A DNA stretch of 64,000 nucleotides from Morganella morganii (GCF_019243775.1 NZ_CP069157.1:2046001-2110000), one strand, 5' to 3'. Shown: positions 1 to 8,220, numbered from the stretch's first letter. Numbers and translations: made by a program. The notes: generated by a model not told the origin, from the sequence alone.

Positions 1-267
1 TTCCGCAGTGTCAGCCGTCATCTGCACTATACGCCGTTTTTTGCGGCACTCGGCCTGGTTTTTCTGGGTTTCACCGGACTCGGTATCAGTATCTGGCCGA
101 TGATTATTCCGCCGGTGATCGATTATGAAATGGCCGCCGCCCCCGGCGAAAGTCTGAGCTTTATGCTGGTTGGCGCTTTATTCATCATACCTGTGATCCT
201 GGTATATACCTGGTGGAGTTATTATGTCTTCAGAGGAAAAATCACCCATGACCAGGGCTACCACTGA
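1..267 (+). CDS. cytochrome bd-type ubiquinol oxidase subunit II, C-terminal part
   Basis: The gene runs off the left edge; only its last 88 codons are visible. They contain two hydrophobic membrane spans (one near the start, one around the VGALFIIPVILVYTWW stretch) and end in a short charged tail, as in CydB/CioB subunits. The subunit pairs with subunit I in the inner membrane and helps form the quinol-oxidising, oxygen-reducing bd oxidase. The DUF2474 reading frame overlapping its 3' end is characteristic of the cyanide-insensitive (CioAB/AppCB-like) branch, which favours that subtype over classical CydB. That subtype call is inference from context. Confidence 0.85.
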   Translation, partial: FRSVSRHLHYTPFFAALGLVFLGFTGLGISIWPMIIPPVIDYEMAAAPGESLSFMLVGALFIIPVILVYTWWSYYVFRGKITHDQGYH

Positions 268-403
268 GTCTGCCGCAGCGGCCCCCTGGTGGAAAAAATC
301 CGCCTGGATGGTCGCTATCTGGGCAGGCAGTGTTCTGGCATTGTTTGCAGTCTCATCGCTTTTCCGCTTATTAATGACGGCGGCGGGAATGAAAGTAAGA
401 TAG
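224..403 (+). CDS. DUF2474 family small membrane protein of the bd oxidase operon
   Basis: This is a 59-residue protein. A cytosolic N-terminus is followed by a WWKK motif and one transmembrane helix (about residues 28-50) ending in FRLLMTAAGM, the hallmark of DUF2474 proteins. They are encoded directly after cioB-type genes and may play a role like CydX as a small accessory subunit. The start at 224 has GGAG six bases upstream and lies inside the preceding gene, a 44-base overlap that suggests translational coupling. A second ATG at 248 is also possible. It closes the operon, since a strong terminator follows at 471-502. Confidence 0.8.
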   Translation: MSSEEKSPMTRATTESAAAAPWWKKSAWMVAIWAGSVLALFAVSSLFRLLMTAAGMKVR

Positions 404-470
404 TCGTCATGTCTCATCAGTAAGTACCTCATCAGTACGTCATGCACTGTGTAAGCAGCTGCATTGCCCG

Positions 471-502
471 GCACACCGTACCCCCATACGGTGTGCTTTT
501 TT
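471..502 (+). terminator. intrinsic terminator of the bd oxidase operon
   Basis: A perfect 10-bp stem (471-480 with 487-496) with a six-base loop is followed by a run of six T. Confidence 0.9.
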
Positions 503-515
503 AAATAATTTTATT

Positions 516-534
516 GATAATGATTACCATTCTT
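516..534 (+). promoter_or_regulatory. Fur box upstream of the siderophore-interacting protein gene
   Basis: GATAATGATTACCATTC matches the first nine positions of the 19-bp Fur consensus perfectly and about six of nine in the second half. It lies some 70 bases before the start codon at 603, where iron-loaded Fur would block transcription. Confidence 0.8.
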
Positions 535-602
535 CTGAATTCCTGATACACTCCGCGAAATAGATATAACGAAACTAATAACAATAGAACGGAGAATTGC
601 GC

Positions 603-1427
603 ATGAGCCGGAAAAAAAATATCTACCGCCCTGCACCGCCGCGTCTGATTCAGGTGAAATCCTTTACCGACGTCACCCCCAATCTGCGCCGCATCACCTT
701 TACGGCTGAGTCACTGGATACCTATCCGGCAGATTGCGAAGGTGGTCACCTGAAGCTGTTTATTGCCAAAGATGCGCCGAATCCGCCTGCTCTGCCGGTA
801 TTGTCCGATAAAGGACCGGTCTGGCCGGAAGATAAACCACGGCCGACCGCCCGTACCTATACCGTGCGTGCGATCCGCCCTGAACTGAAAGAAATCGATA
901 TTGAATTCGCTATGCATGATGATGCCGGTCCGGCGGTGGATTTCGCCAGAAATGCCAAACCGGGTGATTATATCGGTATTACCAATCCCGGCGGACCGGA
1001 TCCGCTGCTGCCGGTGGCGAAACACTACTATATGGCAGCTGATTTAACAGCACTTCCCGCTGTTGCCGCGCTGCTGGAAAAAATGCCTGCAGAGGCTCAG
1101 GGCAATGTGGTGATCCGCATCGATCACGCGGATGACCAGCAGGTGCTGAACAAACCGGCGGGTATCACCCTGCACTGGGTGACCGGCGGCACAGAGAAAA
1201 CCGCTGAAGTCACCGCACTGTTTAAAAGCTGGCCGGTCGCCGATGTGACAGAGTGTACGTTCTGGATTGCCGGAGAGGATGCGATGGTCAGGGATCTGCG
1301 CCGCTATGTGCGCCGTGAGCTGAACGGGGAACACAGTCAGATGTATGCGATCCCGTACTGGCGTTTCGGTTACGATGAGGAAGGTTATCACCGCCTGCGC
1401 CATGATGTGATGGATGCTGACGACTGA
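603..1427 (+). CDS. siderophore-interacting protein, FAD-dependent ferric reductase (ViuB/YqjH type)
   Basis: This 274-residue protein matches the SIP family. The N-terminal FAD-binding barrel carries the RTYTVR motif (around residue 82) that contacts the flavin, followed by a GDYIGITNPGGPDP loop. The C-terminal domain is the NAD(P)H-binding siderophore-interacting fold and ends in the YWRFGYDEEGYH motif typical of ViuB/YqjH. These cytosolic enzymes reduce Fe(III) bound to imported siderophores and so release iron. GGAG sits eight bases before ATG 603; a TTG six bases upstream is less likely. A Fur box upstream predicts induction under iron starvation. It stands alone, with no siderophore uptake genes beside it. 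Confidence 0.88.
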   Translation: MSRKKNIYRPAPPRLIQVKSFTDVTPNLRRITFTAESLDTYPADCEGGHLKLFIAKDAPNPPALPVLSDKGPVWPEDKPRPTARTYTVRAIRPELKEIDIEFAMHDDAGPAVDFARNAKPGDYIGITNPGGPDPLLPVAKHYYMAADLTALPAVAALLEKMPAEAQGNVVIRIDHADDQQVLNKPAGITLHWVTGGTEKTAEVTALFKSWPVADVTECTFWIAGEDAMVRDLRRYVRRELNGEHSQMYAIPYWRFGYDEEGYHRLRHDVMDADD

Positions 1428-1471
1428 TAATAAACAGGCTGCGGCGGTGTCTGCCGCCGCAGCCCCTGTAC

Positions 1472-2257
1472 TCAGTTATAAGCCTGCAATGCCCGCAGAC
1501 AGAGTGACGAACGCACACAGTCATCCTGCGTGAAAGACACCACTGATACCATATCGTCATCCCGGAAACGGCGCAGCACATCGGCCAGCCCGGACGGGAC
1601 ATTGCCCGGTAAATCACACTGACTGACATCACCGTTGACAATCACTGTCACATTCTCCCCCATCCTGGTCAGGAACATTTTCATTTGTGTGACAGTTACG
1701 TTCTGTGCTTCATCGAGGATCACCACCGCATTCTCAAAGGTTCGTCCGCGCATGTAGGCAAACGGTGCAATTTCCACCTTACCTATCTCCGGACGCAGAC
1801 AATACTGTAAAAATGAAGCCCCCATCCGTTTCACCAGAACGTCATACACCGGCCGGAAATACGGCGCGAATTTTTCACTGATATCTCCGGGCAGAAAGCC
1901 CAGATCCTCTTCCGCCTGTAACACCGGACGGGTGACAATAATCCGCTCGATTTCCTTATTGATCAGTGCATCTGCCGCCAGTGCGGTACTGATAAAGGTT
2001 TTGCCGCATCCGGCCTCGCCGTTGGCAATAATCAGTTGTTTATGCGCTATCGCTCTGATGTATTTATCCTGTGCATCATTTCGCGGTAAAACAGCACTGT
2101 TGTCGCGTTTTTCCCGCGCCATGCCGATAGCTTCCACCCCGCCCGCCGGGATAAAAACCGCCACATTATCATCATTAAAACGTGCCCTGCGCGACTCTTT
2201 CCGGCTCATTCGTTTTGCCTCTTTGCGTGCTCTGACTACCGCTTTTTGTCTGCCCAT
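1472..2257 (-). CDS. phoH: PhoH family ATPase
   Basis: This 261-residue protein belongs to the PhoH family of P-loop ATPases. Its N-terminus is very basic (GRQKAVVRARKEAKR). The Walker A motif is NGEAGCGKT (around residue 85) and the Walker B/DEAD-like motif is VVILDEAQN (around residue 180). A VNGDVSQCDLP motif follows. PhoH is a phosphate-starvation-inducible cytosolic ATPase in E. coli whose substrate remains unclear, with RNA-related roles proposed for family members. The start is set at 2257 because AGGA lies about eight bases upstream and the family begins with this basic stretch. The upstream region holds a promoter, a short reading frame and a terminator that may attenuate expression. 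Confidence 0.85.
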   Translation of the reverse strand: MGRQKAVVRARKEAKRMSRKESRRARFNDDNVAVFIPAGGVEAIGMAREKRDNSAVLPRNDAQDKYIRAIAHKQLIIANGEAGCGKTFISTALAADALINKEIERIIVTRPVLQAEEDLGFLPGDISEKFAPYFRPVYDVLVKRMGASFLQYCLRPEIGKVEIAPFAYMRGRTFENAVVILDEAQNVTVTQMKMFLTRMGENVTVIVNGDVSQCDLPGNVPSGLADVLRRFRDDDMVSVVSFTQDDCVRSSLCLRALQAYN

Positions 2258-2325
2258 AATCTTAATCCTGTTGATTTCTGATGACGGAATAACTGAAACA
2301 GTGAGTTGGCAACCGGCGGCTCCCT

Positions 2326-2433
2326 TCAAGCCATGAGTGAACATTCAGATAAAAAAAAAGCCGGTGATAAATCCGCCCTGTTGTTCAGGGTATTTATCAC
2401 CGGCCGGTACTGTCGTTCGTCTGTATGTCGCAT
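2326..2433 (-). CDS. possible leader peptide upstream of phoH
   Basis: This is a 35-codon reading frame (begins MRHTDERQYRPV). A good ribosome binding site (AGGA six bases before the ATG, within CTGAGGATAACGA) precedes it. It runs through the stem and T-tract of the hairpin at 2351-2404 and stops about 70 bases before phoH. Ribosomes translating it would disrupt the hairpin, which is the geometry of translation-coupled attenuation. I do not recognise the peptide, and it may be untranslated. Confidence 0.35.
   Translation of the reverse strand: MRHTDERQYRPVINTLNNRADLSPAFFLSECSLMA
2351..2404 (-). terminator. strong hairpin terminator between endA and phoH
   Basis: A 13-bp perfect stem (2360-2372 with 2392-2404) carries a further five-pair inner helix (CCCTG/CAGGG). 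On the minus strand it is followed by nine T (2351-2359). It would end endA transcripts and also any transcript from the promoter at 2485-2514, so it may act as an attenuator ahead of phoH. Confidence 0.88.
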
Positions 2434-2484
2434 TCGTTATCCTCAGATGACAAACTAAAGCGAACACTAAACTGACTTTGTGAC

Positions 2485-2514
2485 AGTATAATGACAATAC
2501 TTTCTTTTCAGCAA
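2485..2514 (-). promoter_or_regulatory. predicted sigma-70 promoter for the phoH leader
   Basis: On the minus strand TTGCTG (2509-2514) and TATACT (2485-2490) are separated by 18 bases. Transcription would start about 2478, roughly 45 bases before the leader reading frame and 75 before the terminator hairpin. Confidence 0.5.
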
Positions 2515-2568
2515 TTAAAATCGGCGGATATTTAACATTTTTGCCACATTTCTGTTATCCGCCGCACA

Positions 2569-2736
2569 TCAGCGTGCTTTGCAGTTCTTCGCCATACTAT
2601 AGCCTGCGGCCTGTGCAGAAGCGGCATCAGGGAACATTTCAACATTTTTACTGCTGATCCGGTTATAGCCCGGGCAATCCGGAAAGTGGTAAATCTTACT
2701 GTTACGGTTACCGCGGATACGCTGATTTTCAGACTT
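2569..2736 (-). pseudogene. detached C-terminal 'sunset'-type domain of the endA protein (shifted frame)
   Basis: Directly after endA an open frame of 55 codons continues in another phase: KSENQRIRGNRNSKIYHFPD, followed by CPGY, then AASAQAAGY and a final NC motif. This GN-x-NSKIYH...CPGY...A-AQAAGY...C pattern is the small 'sunset' domain found at the C-terminus of some secreted nucleases. It has no start codon or ribosome site of its own. The frame joins endA exactly at an A8 run (2735-2742 as T on the plus strand); with seven A the two would be one protein of about 332 residues. It is a frameshifted end, a site of slippage, or a sequence error. Confidence 0.7.
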
Positions 2737-3559
2737 TTTTTTCTGCCTGCGGCGGTACGTTTACCGGTGTCACCGGCACGGACGGCAGGCGGGTAAAAAT
2801 ACCGTCAGCACTGTTGATATGCCCCGGCTCCCAGCGGCGTTCGCCGGTCACAAACGGGTTTGACTGCCCGGTAACCGCACGGATACGGCGATCCCGTTCC
2901 CGCTCGGCGGCAGACGGCGGAAATTCGCTGTCCCACACCATCAGTAATTTCTGCTGCTGTTCTGACATTGCCAGATCGTAGCGGTCATGCATATAGAACC
3001 AGACCCGCGCCACCTCGCCTTTGACTTCATCGCGCGGCTCGAAAACCCGCTGCTTAAAATCCACCCGGCTGGTGCACTGCCCGTAGCTCTGTGAACCGGC
3101 GCCGCGTGCGATCCCGTAACGAAAATTACTGCGATCCCCGTTGACTTCGCCGACAGACGGCGCCAGGTTGTGGAGATCTGCTTCCATTGCACGGAAGACC
3201 GGGTCCTCACTGACACAGTTTTTGCGCCCGCCGTTCTGCCAGCACTGACGCTGATGCCCGAACACCCAGGCAGGAACAATATGCTCCCACTCAATCCGCT
3301 CTGCGCGGGTCAGCTGTGACCGTACACGGTAACCGCAGCTGTTCAGATCCACCCGGCCGCCGGATTTTCCGGTCCACTCCCACTGACAGCCGCAATACAG
3401 TGTTCCTTCCCCCTGCGGGTTACGGTTCTGGTCGTAATAAATTTTTTCACGGGCCACTATTTTGGCCTCGTCAAACCGTTCCGGCGCAGCTGCAAATACC
3501 GCAGACGTAATAACACACAACAAGAATAATGAAACACGAAATGATTGAAAAATACGCAT
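2729..3559 (-). CDS. endA: periplasmic/secreted endonuclease I (EndA family)
   Basis: This 276-residue protein has a signal peptide (MRIFQSFRVSLFLLCVITSA, cleavage near AAAPE). It is followed by the endonuclease I fold: the GTLYCGCQWEW region, RIEWEHIVPAW with the catalytic histidine, and NLAPSVGEVNGDRSNF with the metal-binding asparagine. The conserved cysteines expected to form disulfides are present. The enzyme cuts double-stranded DNA in the periplasm or outside the cell. The C-terminus extends beyond the usual E. coli length of about 235 and stops at AEKKV just after an A8 run. The rest of the expected domain lies in the next frame (2569-2736). I chose the ATG at 3559 because it begins directly at the signal peptide; an upstream ATG at 3568 is in frame and neither has a clear ribosome site. 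Confidence 0.85.
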   Translation of the reverse strand: MRIFQSFRVSLFLLCVITSAVFAAAPERFDEAKIVAREKIYYDQNRNPQGEGTLYCGCQWEWTGKSGGRVDLNSCGYRVRSQLTRAERIEWEHIVPAWVFGHQRQCWQNGGRKNCVSEDPVFRAMEADLHNLAPSVGEVNGDRSNFRYGIARGAGSQSYGQCTSRVDFKQRVFEPRDEVKGEVARVWFYMHDRYDLAMSEQQQKLLMVWDSEFPPSAAERERDRRIRAVTGQSNPFVTGERRWEPGHINSADGIFTRLPSVPVTPVNVPPQAEKKV

Positions 3560-3747
3560 ATAAATCATAAACCAACAGAATACCAGGGGTGGCAATTATG
3601 CCACGCCGTGCGGGAATTATCGCCACAGATTTTTTATTAATCTGTCAATCCGCCGGATAAGACAATTTCAGGGTGTTTTTTTACAGAATGGTTTTAATTC
3701 AAAACGTTATACTACGCAGCCATCAATACGAATTCCGGAGAATAACG

Positions 3748-3921
3748 ATGCATCCGCTGGTCGATGAGATGATAGAAGAAATAGTCGGCACCGCCTGTGC
3801 CTACGATGATAATGAGGTTGATGTCCGTGTGCAGGAAAGCCGCAACCGGGTGCAGATTCAGATTAGTGTGACCGATAAACCGGTTATGGACATTATCCTG
3901 AATCTGACCCGTATCAGTTAA
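3748..3921 (+). CDS. hypothetical small acidic protein
   Basis: This is a 57-residue protein. GGAG lies seven bases before ATG 3748, which is better than the in-frame upstream starts. The composition is acidic with alternating hydrophobic residues ([18 protein letters not shown]), suggesting a small beta-rich cytosolic protein. No membrane span, signal peptide or known motif is visible. It overlaps the end of yjjB tail to tail by four bases. I do not recognise a family. Confidence 0.6.
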   Translation: MHPLVDEMIEEIVGTACAYDDNEVDVRVQESRNRVQIQISVTDKPVMDIILNLTRIS

Positions 3922-4394
3922 ACGCGCGGACGCTTGCGGTACAACCACAAACCGGGAACAGACAGCCCGATAGACAACGCGCCGACCACAAAGCCCGCCC
4001 GCAGGAAATTGCTCACCAGCATCTCCAGCAGTTCCGGGGTAAAACCGGACTGTGACAGTTTGATCACCGCCAGCATTGCCATATAGGCATTAATACCCGG
4101 AAACATCGGGATTATGGCCGCTACGGTAAAGACTTTCGGGTGTGCCAGCCACCAGCGGGACCACTGAATACCGATGATCCCCACCAGCACCGATGCCCAG
4201 AATGTGGCGGCAACGATGTCAAAACCGGCGGCAATCAGCATAAACCGGCTGCCGTGACCTATCGCCCCCAGCAGTGCGCAGTATTTCAGTGCCCGTTTCG
4301 GCACGTTGAATACCATGGCAAACCCTGCCGCCGGAATAGCTGCCAGCAGCATATCCTGCGCCAGTGCAGCCAGAAAAGAGAGTACCGTCATCAT
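3918..4394 (-). CDS. yjjB: YjjB, ThrE-family exporter small subunit
   Basis: This 158-residue membrane protein has about four to five hydrophobic helices and the [14 protein letters not shown] motif typical of the C-terminal half of ThrE-type exporters (DUF3815/YjjB). In E. coli YjjP and YjjB together act as an inner-membrane exporter reported for succinate, while single-chain relatives export threonine and serine. Its ATG overlaps the stop of yjjP (ATGA at 4391-4394), so the two are translationally coupled. The two halves make up one ThrE-like unit. Confidence 0.85.
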   Translation of the reverse strand: MMTVLSFLAALAQDMLLAAIPAAGFAMVFNVPKRALKYCALLGAIGHGSRFMLIAAGFDIVAATFWASVLVGIIGIQWSRWWLAHPKVFTVAAIIPMFPGINAYMAMLAVIKLSQSGFTPELLEMLVSNFLRAGFVVGALSIGLSVPGLWLYRKRPRV

Positions 4395-5179
4395 ATCCAG
4401 TCCCTCAGGCTGCCGAGTGTGATCGCGGTAAAAATACCGATACAGGTTGCCAGGGTGAGCAGGCTTGCCATCGCCCAGCGGGCAAGGCCGGTGTTAACAT
4501 GCCCTTTGAACATGTCCGCAACCGCGTTGATCAGCGGAAAACCCGGCACCAGCAGCAGCACACTCGCCGCCATAGCAATGCCGGACGTTGCCGAAAACAG
4601 CGGAATTTTCAGCATCATTCCGGCCACCATCGTGGCAACAAACGCCGTAAAACAGAAGTTAATCAGCGGGTTCATATGCCGTGCGGTCAGCACCTGACGG
4701 ACATACATCGCACAACCGCTGGCGGCAAAGGTAATCACCGCCCCGTCCCAGCCGCCGTTATTCAGCTTACAGAAACAGGCACAGGACAGCGCCACCATCA
4801 GCACCATCACCCAGCGCGGATAGCGCAGTGGTTTCATATGAGCGAATTTTTTCTGCACCCCTTTGCAGTCAAGATGACCGTGCTCCGCGAGGATCACCAC
4901 ATGCTGCACTTCTGTGACGATATGCATATTAATACCGCGATCGACCACCTTGCGGGTGGATGTCAGGCAATGCCCGTCAATGATCGTGGTCAGCACAATG
5001 GCATTCGCCGAGATGGCGCAATCCACCTGGTCAGCTCCCAGAGCCTTCCCTGTCCGTCCCGCCAGCTCCTCCACCAGCATGCTTTCCGCACCGTGCTGTA
5101 ACAGCAGCAACCCGCACTCGATACACAGGCGGGTGATAGCCCGCTGCATATCCTGTGTAATCTCTTTCCCCTGTCCCAT
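4391..5179 (-). CDS. yjjP: YjjP, ThrE-family exporter large subunit
   Basis: This 262-residue protein corresponds to the N-terminal half of ThrE (DUF1212). A cytosolic domain of about 130 residues contains [18 protein letters not shown] and [13 protein letters not shown], and five or so transmembrane helices follow. The motif [17 protein letters not shown] (around residue 220) is conserved in the family and matches a similar motif in YjjB, consistent with both halves forming the pore. It is first in a two-gene operon and diverges from the TetR gene at 5385, which makes that regulator a candidate controller. The ribosome site is weak, so the exact start is uncertain. Confidence 0.85.
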   Translation of the reverse strand: MGQGKEITQDMQRAITRLCIECGLLLLQHGAESMLVEELAGRTGKALGADQVDCAISANAIVLTTIIDGHCLTSTRKVVDRGINMHIVTEVQHVVILAEHGHLDCKGVQKKFAHMKPLRYPRWVMVLMVALSCACFCKLNNGGWDGAVITFAASGCAMYVRQVLTARHMNPLINFCFTAFVATMVAGMMLKIPLFSATSGIAMAASVLLLVPGFPLINAVADMFKGHVNTGLARWAMASLLTLATCIGIFTAITLGSLRDWI

Positions 5180-5384
5180 AATTTTACCGTTAACCGTTGA
5201 TGGTCCGACTTTCCCGCTATTCTAATTCTTTGTATTAACAACTCACTGGGTTTGATCAATAGTTTGATAATAAATAGTCTTACTATGCCGTAATTGCAGT
5301 ATGGCAGGGAAACAGGCTATTGAGCAATCCTGCGCGGCGTGGTTAAATCAGGACATATCACTGCCACAGGAGCCTGTATCTGTT

Positions 5385-6023
5385 ATGTCATCCACCCCGT
5401 CACCATTAACCCCGAAAGGGCAGCGCCGCCGTCATGCCATTCTCACCGCCGCTGCGGATGTTTTTATCCTTCATGGTTACGAAGGCACGACTCTGGATAT
5501 GATAATTGAACAGTCCGGCGGGTCACGTTCCACTCTGTATACCTCTTTTGGCGGGAAAGAAGCATTGTTTCTGGCCGTTATAGACCATCTTATCAGCGGA
5601 ATTTTTGAGGATAATGAAGAGGAAAAACCGGAAACAGCACCCGATGCAGAGACACTGTTATACACCAGCGGCAGACGCTACCTGTACAGTATTGTTCACC
5701 CGCAGTCACTCGGCTTATATCAGCTGATTCTGGCGGAATCACAACGCTTCCCGCAAATCAGTGAACAATTTTACCGCGCCGGTCCGCTGCGTGCCGCACA
5801 ACAACTGGCGGCCGGGCTGAAAGCACTGCCCGGCATCACCGCGACTGAGGAAACATTGCTGGCCGTTGCCGCCCGTTTTCTGGAAATGCTGAAAGCCGAC
5901 CTGTATCTGCCGGTTTTCAGTCATCGTCATAACAAGCCAACGGCGGAATTTATTGAAAAACAGCTGCCGTTATCTGTGGAGATAACGGCCTGTTACCTCC
6001 GCCACACATTAACCCCCCAATGA
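5385..6023 (+). CDS. TetR/AcrR family transcriptional regulator
   Basis: This 212-residue protein carries an N-terminal TetR helix-turn-helix (about residues 15-60): RRRHAILTAAADVFILHGYE, then TTLDMIIEQSGGSRSTLYTSF and KEALF. The ligand-binding half has the AefR-like C-terminal arrangement (LYQLILAESQRFPQI). It probably acts as a repressor responding to a small molecule. It is transcribed away from yjjP, and the 205-bp shared region could hold its operator. An AGGAG lies 12 bases before ATG 5385, a long spacing; an in-frame start at 5301 would add 28 residues without family similarity. Confidence 0.85.
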   Translation: MSSTPSPLTPKGQRRRHAILTAAADVFILHGYEGTTLDMIIEQSGGSRSTLYTSFGGKEALFLAVIDHLISGIFEDNEEEKPETAPDAETLLYTSGRRYLYSIVHPQSLGLYQLILAESQRFPQISEQFYRAGPLRAAQQLAAGLKALPGITATEETLLAVAARFLEMLKADLYLPVFSHRHNKPTAEFIEKQLPLSVEITACYLRHTLTPQ

Positions 6024-6049
6024 GCAGCGGTTATCATTAGCATCTCCCT

Positions 6050-6460
6050 TCAGGCGGTCACTTCTGCCGCCTTTGCCCGCGCCGCTGCCATGTCATCAGC
6101 AACAAACACCGGCACACCGTAGACTGCACCGGCCATCGGCGCGAATTTCTCCAGCTCCGCTTTATCCCCGGTTTCCTGATTGACCGTCAGGATCATCACA
6201 TTGCAATATGCCGCCATTTTCTCTTTTCCGGTTTTCAGCCAGCGGCGGACATACTTACGCGCATCCATATCTTCCTGTGTATCCGGCTTTTCCGGCCCGT
6301 CTTTCGGCGGGTAAATTAATGCGAACGGTGTCTGCTTGTCCAGCAGCGCATCCAGCTCTTTCACCCACTGTTCTGTTTGTGCCATATTTTCCGGGAATGA
6401 CTGCATTATCACCACCGGGAAGGCGCCTGTATCCATATGAACAAAATTAACTGCTGACAT
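6050..6460 (-). CDS. hypothetical protein, possibly SpoIIAA/STAS-like
   Basis: This 136-residue soluble protein has a clear ribosome site (GGAG, six to seven bases upstream). An N-terminal beta strand leads to FPVVIMQSFPENMAQTEQWV. A central FALIYPPKDG follows, then RKYVRRWLKTGKEKMAAYCN, and a final strand with VPVFVADDMAAARAKA. The order strand-helix-strand-helix with a C-terminal 'fxxxxxAxxxA' helix resembles small STAS/SpoIIAA-like proteins of proteobacteria, but this is only a fold-level impression. It stands alone between two plus-strand genes. Confidence 0.55.
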   Translation of the reverse strand: MSAVNFVHMDTGAFPVVIMQSFPENMAQTEQWVKELDALLDKQTPFALIYPPKDGPEKPDTQEDMDARKYVRRWLKTGKEKMAAYCNVMILTVNQETGDKAELEKFAPMAGAVYGVPVFVADDMAAARAKAAEVTA

Positions 6461-6717
6461 AATAACTCCGTAACCCTTTTTGTATTTATCAGTACATTAT
6501 TATTCCGGCAGAAACCTGTCAACAAATAAGAATGCGTTTCAATTGCATCAGCACAAATTGCGCATTATCTGCCCGCAGGTGCCGGGCTGTGTTATTCTTA
6601 TGCATAAAGTAAGTAATTATTCTGAGATTCATCTTATTCTTATATATATTCCATGATATTTCGGGGCATATTGATTAATTATTCATATCCGTTCCTGCCT
6701 ACAACATAAGGTCTATA

Positions 6718-7011
6718 ATGAAAAAGCTGACACTAATTACCCTGGGATGCCTGTTCTCTGTTACTGCTTTTGCTGCCAATGCCAGCAAAGTCTGTGATGA
6801 ATATTTCACTGAAATCGACGAAATGGTCAAACTGGCAGAGCAGGAAGCCAAAGGTGATGCTGATGCGACTGCACAGATCACTGCCATGAAACAGCAGCTG
6901 GAAACCGCAAAAACACAGATTAAATCTGTACCGGAAGAGACTCAGGACATGGCGTGTCAGCAGGGCCTTGATGCACTGAAGGAATTCAAAGCATCGATGG
7001 CGAAACAGTAA
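6718..7011 (+). CDS. small secreted DUF5339-like protein
   Basis: This 97-residue protein has a signal peptide (MKKLTLITLGCLFSVTAFA, cleavage near AANA). The mature part is short, helical and acidic, with two cysteines (SKVCDEYF and DMACQQG) that may pair in the periplasm. The pattern C-x-x-YF-x-E-[IM]-D-x-M near the start and a second cysteine near the end resembles DUF5339 proteins of unknown function. AAGG sits upstream of the ATG. A terminator follows directly, so it is likely monocistronic. Confidence 0.65.
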   Translation: MKKLTLITLGCLFSVTAFAANASKVCDEYFTEIDEMVKLAEQEAKGDADATAQITAMKQQLETAKTQIKSVPEETQDMACQQGLDALKEFKASMAKQ

Positions 7012-7025
7012 TTCTGTTTTCACGA

Positions 7026-7058
7026 AAAAGGTCCGCGTTTGCGGACCTTTTGGTTTTT
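7026..7058. terminator. bidirectional terminator
   Basis: An 11-bp stem (7027-7037 with 7041-7051) has a three-base loop. T-rich sequence follows on the plus strand, and five A precede it, giving T on the minus strand. It serves the convergent genes ending at 7011 and 7076. Confidence 0.8.
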
Positions 7059-7075
7059 ATCGTTATACTTAATAT

Positions 7076-7513
7076 TCAGCGGACAACCAGTACGGAAACC
7101 TGCGCATGTGCCACAATCCCGGAGGCGGTTGACCCCAGCAGATGGGTTGAAATACTCGGGTGACGCGAACCGACAACAATCAAATCAGCATGGATCTCTT
7201 TTGCTTTTGCCAGCACTTTATCTCTCGGCGTGCCGTAATCCACAAAATAACTGACCTGCTCTGCCGGTAAATCCACTTTTTCGGCAATCGCTTTTAACTC
7301 ATCTTTTGAACGGGCAACGGCTTTTTCCGCAAATGAGTTCAGCAATTCATAGTGGTAATTATAGCTTATTGAGAATTTCGAAATATCCGGTACAGAGTGA
7401 AACAACATCAGTTTCGCCTGTGACATCTTTGCCAGATAAATCGCGTGTTTCAGGGCATTACTCGTCAGTACATCTTCTGTCACATCAATAGGAACTAATA
7501 TCGTTTTATACAT
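7076..7513 (-). CDS. universal stress protein (UspF/UspG type)
   Basis: This 145-residue Usp domain protein begins MYKTILVPIDVTED with the conserved aspartate at the nucleotide-binding strand. It ends with VVGSRHPSISTHLLGSTAS and VSVLVVR, the ATP-binding loop of UspF/UspG proteins. These cytosolic dimers are induced by starvation and stress and are linked to adhesion and motility in E. coli. GAGG lies six to seven bases before ATG 7513, which excludes the upstream in-frame start. It is a paralogue of the gene at 7792-8220, with the same strand and the same STHLLGST motif. Confidence 0.88.
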   Translation of the reverse strand: MYKTILVPIDVTEDVLTSNALKHAIYLAKMSQAKLMLFHSVPDISKFSISYNYHYELLNSFAEKAVARSKDELKAIAEKVDLPAEQVSYFVDYGTPRDKVLAKAKEIHADLIVVGSRHPSISTHLLGSTASGIVAHAQVSVLVVR

Positions 7514-7746
7514 ACCATCCCTCATTGTCAGTTCAATGTGTATTTGAATTAAGTATAGGCAATAAACAGGAAACCGCCGTGCCGGGATAAAATTTCACTG
7601 CCTTTTTATGATTTTGTGTTTTCTATCCGGAAAAAAATCCGGCTATACCACGTATTATTCCTCTGTATTTTCGTATGAGACAGGCAGATAACCAGCAAGA
7701 AGAGAATGATTCTTTTATGAGTAGCGGGGATGACGGCAGGAAGAAC

Positions 7747-7779
7747 AAAAAATACCGGTGGCATCATCGATACCACCGG
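7747..7779 (-). terminator. terminator of the upstream usp gene
   Basis: A seven-pair stem (7755-7761 with 7773-7779) has T-rich sequence after it on the minus strand (A-run 7747-7752). It separates the two usp genes into independent units. The remaining 230 bases before the next gene show no further feature. Confidence 0.65.
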
Positions 7780-7791
7780 ATACAGATTACA

Positions 7792-8220
7792 TCAGCGGAC
7801 AACCATTACTGAAACCGGTGCGTAACGGACAACACCGCCGGCAGTCGAGCCCAGCAAATGAGTGGAGATATTCGGACGGCGGGAGCCGATAACAATAATA
7901 TCGGCTTTTACCTCTTCCGCTGCCTGGATAATTTCATCACGCGGCGAACCGAACGTAATAGTGTAAGCAAGACGCTCCGGCGGCAGATCAATAGAATCCA
8001 TCAGCATATGAAGATCTTCTTCCGCTTTAATGGTCGCTTTATCTTTTATCTCCATATAACCCAGCGCATACGCATTAATAATCGCGGATGAGATCGGCAG
8101 GACATGGACAATATGCAGCTTAGCCCCTGTTTCTTTCGCCAGATAGAGTGCATGGCGGACAGCCTTACTGGTCAGTTCTTCTTCTGAAATATCGATAGGA
8201 ACCAAAATTGTATTATACAT
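7792..8220 (-). CDS. universal stress protein (UspF/UspG type), paralogue
   Basis: This 142-residue Usp domain protein begins MYNTILVPIDISEEEL and ends with IVIGSRRPNISTHLLGST and VSVMVVR. It contains the same nucleotide-binding loop as its neighbour at 7076-7513, and the two clearly derive from a duplication, but they differ through the central helices (about residues 45-90). A GGAGG-like site lies upstream of the ATG (plus-strand GCCTCCTTG at 8222-8230). Its own terminator at 7747-7779 implies separate regulation from the second copy. Confidence 0.88.
   Translation of the reverse strand: MYNTILVPIDISEEELTSKAVRHALYLAKETGAKLHIVHVLPISSAIINAYALGYMEIKDKATIKAEEDLHMLMDSIDLPPERLAYTITFGSPRDEIIQAAEEVKADIIVIGSRRPNISTHLLGSTAGGVVRYAPVSVMVVR

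Noticed and set aside
4364-5101. 245-codon plus-strand reading frame opposite yjjP and yjjB
   Set aside because: Low-complexity H/Q/R-rich translation opposite two well-matched genes; no supporting start signal.
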